The notes under the pieces are model-generated. The model saw only the letters and a list, made by a program, of their open reading frames with translations. It ran no database searches and was not told the origin of the DNA. A stretch of DNA of 64,000 nucleotides from Pogonophryne albipinna (Eukaryota; Chordata; Actinopteri; Perciformes; Artedidraconidae), in assembly GCA_028583405.1 (NCBI GenBank), contig JAPTMU010000269.1, positions 1-64,000 of the forward strand. The letters run 5' to 3'. Position 1 is the first letter of the stretch; each line of letters opens with the position of its first letter. The position numbers and the translations under genes are program-made. Shown here in pieces: positions 24,101 to 36,100 of this stretch.

Positions 24101-27100
24101 NNNNNNNNNNNNNNNNNNNNNNNNNNNNNNNNNNNNNNNNNNNNNNNNNNNNNNNNNNNNNNNNNNNNNNNNNNNNNNNNNNNNNNNNNNNNNNNNNNNN
24201 NNNNNNNNNNNNNNNNNNNNNNNNNNNNNNNNNNNNNNNNNNNNNNNNNNNNNNNNNNNNNNNNNNNNNNNNNNNNNNNNNNNNNNNNNNNNNNNNNNNN
24301 NNNNNNNNNNNNNNNNNNNNNNNNNNNNNNNNNNNNNNNNNNNNNNNNNNNNNNNNNNNNNNNNNNNNNNNNNNNNNNNNNNNNNNNNNNNNNNNNNNNN
24401 NNNNNNNNNNNNNNNNNNNNNNNNNNNNNNNNNNNNNNNNNNNNNNNNNNNNNNNNNNNNNNNNNNNNNNNNNNNNNNNNNNNNNNNNNNNNNNNNNNNN
24501 NNNNNNNNNNNNNNNNNNNNNNNNNNNNNCGAGATGTGAGAGGACAGAGAGAGTCCAGAGAGGGATGAGAGAGTAGAGAGGAGAGTTTCTGCAGCAGAGT
24601 TTGGAGGCAGGAGTTGAACGAGTCAGAGGGAAGGGAGGGCTGAGAGCACCGATGAGGCAAAGGTAGAGGGGGAGAGGGAACGAAGGTTTACGGCGGACAG
24701 GTGCAGGATGAGAAGAGATTAGTTTATGTTTGGAAAGGGGTAGAGAGAGAATGAAATGAAGAAGTGATCGGAGGTGTGGAGCGGGTTTACAGAGAGGTTA
24801 AGAAGTAGAGCAGTTCCTTGAGAATATGAGATCAAGGACATTGCCAGCTTTATGAGTTGGTGGGGATGGAGACCGTGAGAAAGCAAAGGCGGTTAACAGA
24901 GATGTTAGTTCGTCTATCTTCCCTGTCTGGAGGTTGAAGTCTCCGAGAAGTACAGCGGGAGGGCCAGTTTCAGGGATGTGTGAGAGGAGATTATCTAATT
25001 CCTCCAAGAAGTCCCCAAGGCGCCTGGTGGACGGTAGAGAACAACAATGGTTCATTGTATAGGATGGGTTACTGTCTGGGTCTGGGTGTATGGAGAAGGA
25101 ATATGCTGTGGAGAGAGCTGCTGGGGTGGATGTGTTGGATGGAGTAATCCAGGTCTCAGTGAGAGCAAGGAAACCCAGAGACTGCAGGGAAGCGTAGCCA
25201 GAGATGAAGTCAGCCTTAGGAACAGCTGACTGGCAGTTCCACAGGCCCCCTGAAACTAGATGTCGGATGTCAGTGGAGCATGTGGGATAGACGAGAGCAG
25301 GCCGGTTATATCGATTAGGAGATACACGGGGCCAGTGATAATTGCGAGAAGACACATGAACAGGAATGGAGAAAATACACATGATTATAGCAAGAGGGGC
25401 TAAACAACCAAATGAAATAAAACACCAGCGATACTTAGCTCAATCAAAGTAGGATTTGCCTCCTCTTTGCCACCCTCGTGACTCCCGCAGGACTCTAATG
25501 TCTTTGTCAGTCTGATCACGTGACACCACGTCCTGATCACGTGACACCACGTCCTGATCACGTGACACCACATCCTGATCACGTGACACCACCATAGACT
25601 ATATATAAATGGACGTAGTGTCCGTGACGTCACCCATAGGATTCTGCAGAGTTTGCCGTGAAGCCCTTAGTAGGCGGAGTCGGCCACTAACGGCTCGACT
25701 GTGACGTCAGAGTCTAATCCCGCCTGCTCCAAATAAGGGCAAAGAGGCGGAGCCGAGGCGGGACCTGCTGCCTCCGAACTGGAAGTAAACAGAGCTAGCT
25801 CAGGCTAAGAAGCTAAGCTAACATGAAATACATGTATACCAAGTTATTGCTAACAGTGTAGTTCCCCTATATAAACGTTACATTCATAATCAAATGAGAC
25901 AATCTGGCAAGAGAATTAGCTATATTTTGTTATTCTTAATTGCTTGTCATTCACACGTTGAGAAAAGACGGACTCCCCCGCCCGGACCTAACGGAGCCGC
26001 AGTGGGCTAGCTCCGGGACGCCGGCTGGAGCTAGCCCCCTGCGGCTCCGTTAGCTCCGGCGGCCACCACTGGGATAATTGGGTCCCCTATTAACATTTGC
26101 TCCCGTTTAGCATTATGGGCGTCATAGCCATAGACTATACAAGTCTTACCCAAGGCTGAATCATAAACTAAAATGTATATGTATGCATAAAGGGTTACGT
26201 CCTTAGCTGGCTAATAAGTAACAAGCTAAGCTACCAAGCACACAAACACCTGCGAACGGGGTTAACATGTATAATATTATCATTTTAGACTTCTTGGAAG
26301 TTCTGTTAGTACATTCAAGCGCACAGCACGACATTTTAATTGTCTGGTATTTGTAACAATATTCCCTAAAAGGCACAATCACCACGAATACGGCTAAAGC
26401 TAAAGGGTCAAGTACAGTACTATGACTAACTAACGTTGTAGCCTCTATGGTTGTAGCCTAGCAGAGTGGACAAGTTGCTGTTAGCTGACAGTGAGGCATG
26501 TACGTGTCCATCAACGTGACCACGCCCTAATTTATGCAAACACTTTAAGACCTAATATAAATAAAAAGGGTCGTGTTAGAAACAATTCACTCACAGATTC
26601 ATAATCATGAAGGTGGAATTTAACTATATCGATAATAATATGTTATTGCATCCATGGGTACAAACATTTTAACATGGGGGTCTATGGAAATTGCTCCTTT
26701 TCTGCAGCCAGTCCCTAGCGGCCCATGTATGAACTGCAGTGTGTGGCACTTCCGTATTGGCTTCCCGGCTGTTCCCCAGAGTTTGCCGCTTGGACACCAC
26801 GTCCTGATCACGTGACACCACATCCTGATCATGTGACACCACGTCCCGATCACGTGACGCCACGTCCCGATCACGTGACGCCACGTCCCGATCACATCAC
26901 GTGACGCCACGTCCCGATCACGTGAGGCCACGCTCCGATCAGGTGACGCCACGTCCCGATCAGGTGACGCCACGCTCCGATCAAGTGACGCCACGCTCCG
27001 ATCACGTGACGCCACGTCCCGATCACGTGACGCCACGTCCCGATCACGTGAGGCCACGCTCCGATCAGGTGCCGCCACGCTCCGATCAGGTGCCGCCACG

Positions 27101-30100
27101 CTCCGATCAGGTGACCGCCACGCTCCGATCAGGTGACGCCACGCTCCGATCATGTGAAGCCACGCTCCGATCAGGTGACGCCACGCTGATCAGGACGGGG
27201 TGTCACGTGATCAGGACGACCTGATCACATGACACCACGTCCTGATCACATGACACCACGCTCCGATCACATGACGCCACGTCCTGATCACATGACGCCA
27301 CGTCCCGATCACGTGAGGCCACGCTCCGATCAGGTGCCGCCACGCTCCGATCAGGTGACGCCACGCTCCGATCAGGTGACGCCACGCTCCGATCAGGTGA
27401 AGCCACGCTCCGATGACGTGACGCCACGCTGATCAGGACGGGGTGTCACGTGATCAGGACGACCTGATCACATGACACCACGTCCTGATCACATGACACC
27501 ACGCTCCGATCACATGGACGGCCACGTCCTGATCACATGACACACACGCCCTGATCACATGACACCACGTCCTGATCACATTGGTCCACTGTTTGATTTG
27601 GTATCCATGGTAACAACCGTCTGTGTGTGTGTGTTCAGGCTCCATCAACAAGAAGAAGGAGAAGAAGAAGAAGAAGGGTCTGACGTTCGAGCACCTGCGT
27701 CTCCCCGCCATCACTGCGCTGTCCTCTGGTGGGTGATGATTACCATTAGCTTCATTAGCATATTCAAACACTTCAGGAACTGCCCGGGATGAAGTGTTAA
27801 TCTCATCATCGTTAGCTTTACAAAGCGCCTGTTAGCGTTAGCTTTACAAAGCGCCTGTTAGCGTTAGCTTTACATAGCGCCTGTTAGCGCTAGCTTTACA
27901 TAGCGCCTGTTAGCGTTAGCTTTACATAGATGCATCCTATGGAGCGTTAGCTTTACAAAGCGCCTGTTAGCGTTAGTTTTACAAAGCGCCTGTTAGCGTT
28001 AGCTTTACATAGCGCCTGTTAGCGTTAGCTTTACATACATTAATCCTGTTAGCATTAGCTTTACATAAATTCATCCTGTGGGTTAGCTGTACCCACAGGA
28101 TGTACATAAATTAATCCTATTAGCATTAGCTCTACAAAGCACCTGTTAGCGTTAGCTGTACAAAGCGCCTGTTAGCGTTAGCTGTACATAGATTCATCCT
28201 GTTAGCGTTAGCTGTACATAGATTCATCCTGTTAGCATTAGCTGTACATAGATTCATCCTGTTAGCGTTAGCTTTACAAAGCGCCTGTTAGCGTTAGCTT
28301 TACAAAGTGCCTTTTAGCGCTAGCTTTACAAAGCGCCTGTTAGCGCTAGCTTTACAAAGCGCCTGTTAGCGCTAGCTTTACATACATTCATCCTGTTAGC
28401 GTTAGTTTTACATACATTCATCCTGTTAGCGTTAGCTTTACATAGATTCATCCTGTTAGCGTTAGCTTTACATACATTCATCCTGTTAGCGTTAGCTTTA
28501 CATAGATTCATCCTGTTAGCGTTAGCTTTACAAAGCGCCTGTTAGCGTTAGCTTTACAAAGCGCCTTTTAGCGTTAGCTTTACAAAGCGCCTTTTAGCGC
28601 TAGCTTTACAAAGCGCCTGTTAGCGCTAGCTTTACATACATTCATCCTGTTAGCGTTAGTTTTACAAAGCACCTGTTAGCATTAGCTTTACATAGCGCCT
28701 CATTAGCACATTCAAACACTTCAGAAACTGTCAGCGATGAAGCTTTAATCTCATAATCGAGCTGGAGTTTCACCTCATTGGAGTTTACTCCTGTCACTCA
28801 AATGCTGGCGAGGGGGCGGGTCTTATCTCCATGAGATACTATGGTAGATACAAACAACAACAAATACATATTTTACAGTGATTTAATTATAATACACGTT
28901 TCAAAATGATGCCGAACGAATAACATAGTGATTAGTAAATACCCTGACTGACTATGTGCAAGGCGGCGATGGATCAGGCTAGGCTAACGTGTAGCTTTAT
29001 GAACCCTCTGATGATTGACAGTTACTGCTCGTCAGTCGGACTGGGACGGCATCGTGGCGTGTCACCGCGGTCGCCTAGCAACCACCACCTGGAACTACCA
29101 GCGGTGCACCATGGGAGATCATCACCTTCAGCCGCCAAGAGAACACCGCACCGGCATCGCCACGGTAACATCAGATCACATCAGAAGGACTTTATTGATC
29201 CCAATGTGTGAAATGTTGGCGTTGCAGCAGCATAAAGAAACAAGGCATTGAACATTAGAGACATTAAAATAAATAAACTATTCAAAATGTAAACGTCTCA
29301 AATAGAAATAAAATAGTGTTAATAAAGTAGAAAATAGACATGTTGAGAGAGAGAGACAGATAGATAAAAGGCTAAATGTAGGAGACGTGAGGCTGGGTAA
29401 AATCAATATTAAGCTATTTATAACTAAAGTGTTGAACTAACTGTAAACAGAAGTGATGGCTCTGAGCTGATGCTGCGTTCAGGTGCTCTGATACCTGCAG
29501 TTTATTAGAGTGTCAGTGTGTGTGAGGGGAGCTGCAATGATGACCAATTAGGACACCTTTGATTCTCCATGAAGACGACTTTATAAATCTGAGCAGCTCC
29601 TCCTCCTCTCTCTGAAACGCCTGTTTACACCACAGCGACTAAGCTCCTCCCCCTGCTCTCTCAGCGTCATGTGACTTCCTGTTTCTGCTCCCCAGGCTGT
29701 CGACATCACTTCCTGTGGTAACTTTGCTGTGATTGGCTCGTCGAGCGGGCGCGTCGATGTTTACAACCTTCAGTCCGGCCTTCACCGCGGGGGGCTGGGG
29801 GCGGAGAGAGGTACGCTGCTCTGTGATTGGTCCCTTCACCTGCTCTGTAATTTGTCCGTTCAGCTGCTCTGTGATTGGTCCCTTCACCTGCTCTGTGATT
29901 GGTCCCTTCACCTGCTCTGTGATTGGTCCGTTCTGTCTGTCCCTCACTAACCCCGCCCTCTCTCTCTCTCTCTCTCTCAGCTCACAGTGGGGCGGTGCGA
30001 GGCGTCGCCACGGAGACCCTGAATCAGATGACCTTTACAGCAGGCTCTGATTGGCTCCTCAAGTTCTGGCGCTTCAAGACCAGGAAGCAGGAAGGGGAGC

Positions 30101-33100
30101 TAAAGCTACCTGCTGCGCCAGCTAGCATGATGCTACACAGAGACAGGTAGCTAACGGTTAGCTTGATGCTACCCAGAGACCGGTAGCTTTGTTTTTGTCT
30201 TTATTAGGATCCCCATTAGCACTAGCATGAGCATTGGCTATTCAACAGCTAACAGCTAGCATGATGCTACACAGAGACAGGTAGCTAACAGCTAGCATGA
30301 TGCTACACAGAGACAGGTAGCTAAGGGTTAGCATGATGCTACACAGAGACAGGTAGCTAACAGCTAGCATGATGCTACACAGAGACAGGTAGCTAAGGGT
30401 TAGCATGATGCTACACAGAGACAGGTAGCTAAGGGTTAGCATGATGCTACACAGAGACAGGTAGCTAACAGCTAGCATGATGCTACACAGAGACGGTTAG
30501 CTAACAGTTAGCATGATGCTACACAGAGACAGGTAGCTAACAGCTAGCATGATGCTACACAGAGACAGGTAGCTAAGGGTTAGCATGATGCTACACAGAG
30601 ACATGTAGCTAACAGCTAACATGATGCTACACAGAGACGGTTAGCTAACAGTTAGCATGATGATACACAGAGACAGGTAGCTAAGGGTTAGCATGATGCT
30701 ACACAGAGACATGTAGCTAACAGCTAGCATGATGATACACAGAGACAGGTAGCTAATGGTTAGCATGTGTCACTTGACCAGCTTCTTCCTTGTGTTGTTT
30801 ATGTTTATATTCCTTATTAGCATGCTAACAGTGTTGTTTCTTCACGTTAGTGGGATGTTAGCATTAGCGCTGGACGACTTCACGCTGCTGGTTGTTGACA
30901 TAGAAACCAGACGGGTCGTAAGGAAGTTCGCCGGTCACCAAGGCAACATCAACGACATGGTGGGTACAGGAAAGCTAACACGCTAACATCCTGATGCTCA
31001 ATAACAGCTAACATGCTAACTCTGTTCCTCTCTGCAGACCTTCAGCCCTGATGGCCGCTGGCTGGTTACCGTGGCGATGGACTGCACCATCCGGACCTGG
31101 GACCTCCCCTCTGGAAGGTGAGAGTGGAACGGTCCGCTCGATTTAACTTTATTGTTCAACGACACGTTGACAGCAACCTTTATCTCTTCTTCTTCAGCCT
31201 TGTCGACTGTTTCCTGGTTGCCATGGCGCCCACCAGCGTGTCGCTGTCGCCGACGGGAGACTTCCTGGTTACGACACACGTCGACAGTCTGGGTGTTTAC
31301 CTCTGGTCAGAACCAATCACATCGCAGGATTCATATTGATTAATATGTTTAAATACATTATTATATAACCTCGCTCTGTGTAGAACACTGATCTCCAGCA
31401 GCCAATCACAGTGCCGTCTCTCCCTCAGGACCAATAAGAGCCTGTGTGGACCCGTCGGGCTCCGCCCCCTCCCGGCTGACTTCCTGCCGACGGAGGAGAC
31501 GCTGCCCGGCGTCACGGCAGACGCTTCTGAACAGGAAGTGACATCAGAGGACTTTGATGATGCGTACGAGTCAGCTGAGCAGCTGGGGGCGGAGCTAGTG
31601 ACGCTTTCTCTGCTGCCAGAGTCACGGTGGAAGAGTCTGATGCACCTGGACACCATCAAGGTGAGACACACCTGAGACACCTGTTACTGAGGGTCTATCT
31701 AGTCTACAGGTGAGACACCTGTTACTGAGGGTCTATCTAGTCTACAGGTGAGACACCTGTTACTGAGGGTCTATCTAGTCTACAGGTGAGACACCTGGGC
31801 AAACACTCACTCAGAACCTTCCTAAAGATAAACTGACAATCCCAACCCAACTTTGTCCACCAGGTGGTTAGAAATATATTGCATATATTTAACGTGTGTG
31901 TCTCTCTCTCTCTCCCTCTCTCTGTGTCTCTCTCTGTCTCTCTGTGTCTCTCTCTCTCTGTCTCTCTGTGTCTCTCTCTCTGTGTCTCTCTCTGTGTCTC
32001 TCTCTGTGTCTCTGTCCCTCTCTCTGTGTCTCTCTGTGTCTCTCTCTCTGTCCCTCTGTGTCTGTGTCTCTCTGTGTCTCTCTCTCTCTCTGCCTCTGTC
32101 TCTCTCTCTATGTGTCTCTCTGTGTCTCTGTGTCTCTCTCTCTCTGTGTCTCTCTCTGTCTCTCTCTCTATGTGTCTCTCTCTGTCTCTCTCTCTATGTG
32201 TCTCTCTCTCTCTCTCTCAGAGGAGGAATAAGCCCTCCGCCCCCCCCTCAGCTCCTCCCTCCGCTCCCTTCTTCCTCCCGACGGTCACCGGCCTGACGCC
32301 TCGATTCACGTCTCCCGTGGCAACAGAAGAAACTCAGGTGAGGTTCAGGTAGCGAGGACACAGAGAGAGAATGGAGCTTCAGGGGAACATCCCTGCTTCC
32401 TGACATCACTCCAGAGCTCTCATAACACCTGATCAATCACACCTGATCAATCACACCTGATCAATCACACCTGATCAATCACACCTGATCAATAACACCT
32501 GATCAATTACACCTGATCAATTACACCTGATCAATTACACCTGATCAGATCAATCACACCTGATCAATCACACCTGATCAATAACACCTGATCAATTACA
32601 CCTGATCAGATCAATCACACCTGATCAATCACACCTGATCACTCACACCTGCTCAATAACACCTGCTCAATAACACCTGCTCAATAACACCTGATCAATA
32701 ACACCTGATCAATCACACCTGATCAGATCAATCACACCTGATCAAGCACACCTGATCAGATCAATCACACCTGATCAATCACACCTGATCAATAACACCT
32801 GATCAATCACACCTGATCAATCACACCTGCTCAATAACACCTGATCAATCACACCTGATCAATCACACCTGATCAATAACACCTGATCAATTACACCTGA
32901 TCAATTACACCTGATCAGATCAATCACACCTGATCAATCACACCTGATCAATAACACCTGATCAATTACACCTGATCAGATCAATCACACCTGATCAATC
33001 ACACCTGATCACTCACACCTGCTCAATAACACCTGCTCAATAACACCTGCTCAATAACACCTGATCAATAACACCTGATCAATCACACCTGATCAGATCA

Positions 33101-36100
33101 ATCACACCTGATCAAGCACACCTGATCAGATCAATCACACCTGATCAATCACACCTGATCAATAACACCTGATCAATCACACCTGATCAATCACACCTGC
33201 TCAATAACACCTGATCAATCACACCTGATCAATCACACCTGCTCAATCACACCTGATCAAGCACACCTGCTCAATCACACCTGCTCAATCACACCTGATC
33301 AATCACACCTGATCAATAACACCTGATCAATCACACCTGATCAGATCAATCACACCTGATCAAGCACACCTGATCAGATCAATCACACCTGATCAATCAC
33401 ACCTGATCAATAACACCTGCTCAATCACACCTGATCAATCACACCTGATCAATCACACCTGCTCAATCACACCTGATCAATCACACCTGATCAATCACAC
33501 CTGCTCAATAACACCTGATCAAGCACACCTGATCAATCACACCTGCTCAATCACACCTGATCAATCACACCTGCTCAATCACACCTGATCAATCACACCT
33601 GATCAATCACACCTGCTCCTAGCAGAAGATGTCCCTTCAGCTGTGTTTTATTTGTCAGTTCATAGAGGTGTTATCTTCACGCTCACCACTGAGGGTCGTT
33701 CTGTGCCTTGTTTTGCTTCATGCTGCTGCAGGATGAATAAAGTACCTCTTATGTTATTATCTAATTGTTGTTGTTGTTGTTGTTGCAGTCTCGCCTGCTG
33801 GGCTCCTCTCTGCTGACGCAGCGCTCTGAGTTCCTCTCCGACCTGCAGGCGGCGCTGCAGACCTCCTGCTGTGAGGCTCACCCTAACACCTGATATTATT
33901 GAATGGGTTCATTTCATATCTATAAAACACATCTGATGAGACTATGTTTATCATTTAATGAATCTTTCATTGTGTAACACTCTGTTCCTGTAGACCTCTA
34001 TGCACCGGGTCATGTGATCAGTTTAAATTATCTATTTTGGGTTTATTTATTCTGGATATGTATTTCTGTTAGAAAACCCTCCCTGGTCCCCGGCTTGAGC
34101 TTCAACCTCAGGATCCATTATTTATGATCCTCTCAACAATAAAAAAAGAGAATTAGTTGGTTCTGACTTTTTCTCAAAATTCTCACTTTTTCTAAAAAAT
34201 CTAACTTTTTCTAAAAATGTAGACTTTTTCTCAAAATTCTCACTTTTTCTCAAAAATCTCACTTTTTCTAAAAATGTTGACTTTTTCTCAAAATTCTCAC
34301 TTTTTATAAAAAAAATCTGACTTTGTAAAACAAATCTCACTTTTTCTAAAATAATCTCACTTTTTTTTTTTTATCTCACTTTTTATAAAAAATTCTCACT
34401 TTTTATAAAAAATCTCACTTTTTCTAATTTTGTTCTCACTTTTCCTCAAAAATCTCACTTTTTCTAAAAATTCTCACTTTTTCTAATTTTGTTCTCACTT
34501 TTTCTCAAAATTCTCACTTTTTCTAAAAAAATCTCACTTTTCCTCAAAATTCTCACTTTTTCTAATTTTGTTCTCACTTTTTCTCAAAAATCTCACTTTT
34601 TATAAAAAATCTCACTTTTTCTAATTTTGTTCTCACTTTTCCTCAAAAATCTCACTTTTTCTAAAAATTCTCACTTTTTCTAATTTTGTTCTCACTTTTT
34701 CTCAAAATTCTCACTTTTTCTAAAAAATCTCACTTTTTCTAATTTTGTTCTCACTTTTCCTCAAAAATCTCACTTTTTCTAAAAAATCTCACTTTTTCTA
34801 ATTTTGTTCTCACTTTTTCTCAAAATTCTCACTTTTTCTCAAAAATCTCACTTTTTCTAAAAATGTTGACTTTTTCTCAAAATTCTCACTTTTTATAAAA
34901 AAAATCTGACTTTGTAAAACAAATCTCACTTTCTAAAATAATCTCACTTTTTTTTTTTTATCTCACTTTTTATAAAAAATTCTCACTTTTTCTAAAAATT
35001 CTCACTTTTTCTAATTTTGTTCTCACTTTTTCTCAAAATTCTCACTTTTTCTAAAAATTCTCACTTTTTCTAATTTTGTTCTCACTTTTTCTCAAAATTC
35101 TCACTTTTTCTAAAAAAATCTCACTTTTCCTCAAAATTCTCACTTTTTCTAATTTTGTTCTCACTTTTTCTCAAAATTCTCACTTTTTCTAAAAAAATCT
35201 CACTTTTCCTCAAAATGGTCACTTTCTCTCAAAATTCTCACTTTTTCTAAAAAAATCTCACTTTTCCTCAAAATGGTCACTTTTCCTCAAAATGGTCACT
35301 TTTCCTCAAAATGGTCACTTTCTCAAAATGGTCACTTTCTCTCAAAATGGTCACTTTCTCTCAAAATGGTCACTTTTCCTCAAAATGGTCACTTTTCCTC
35401 AAAAATCTCACTTTTCCTCAAAATGGTCACTTTCTCTCAAAATGGTCACTTTCTCTCAAAATGGTCACTTTCTCTCAAAATGGTCACTTTCTGAATCCCA
35501 CATGCCTCAAGCTGTCCTGATGCTCTTCTCGTGATCATCCTTCCTGTCATGAACTCAGCTCCAGTTGGGATACCTTTGTTAGCATTGGTCACGTTGGAGG
35601 AGGATAATAATATCTCTCTCTCCGTGCAGTCGATCGCCCGCTGAGTCTCCTGAAGGATTGTGGGCCGGCAGCGGTCTCCGTGGAGATCACCTGTCTGACA
35701 TCACTAGGGGGCGGAGCCACATCACCAGGGGGCGGAGCCAGTCTGCTGCCCGCCTTCATCCAGATGATTGACAGCATGCTGGCCAGTGGGCGGGACTTCG
35801 ACCTGGCGCAGGGTTACCTGGCGCTTTTCCTGAAGGTAAGCCAATCAGAGCGCAACATTCAATTCATGTGACCCTTTCAAAATAAAGGTCGTGCACCTGG
35901 AAGTGTTAGTCGCTCTTAACCTGTTGAACCCATCATCTGCAGGAAAGCGTCTGAGGGCTGCTCAATTAATCGCATTTTAATCGCAATTACGATTATGGCT
36001 TGCAACGATTACGAAAACAACGTAATCGAAATAAAACAATAATTTTTTATTATTATTATTACTTTTTCTTTTTGGTTTTTCAGTTATTCTTAAAGTGATC

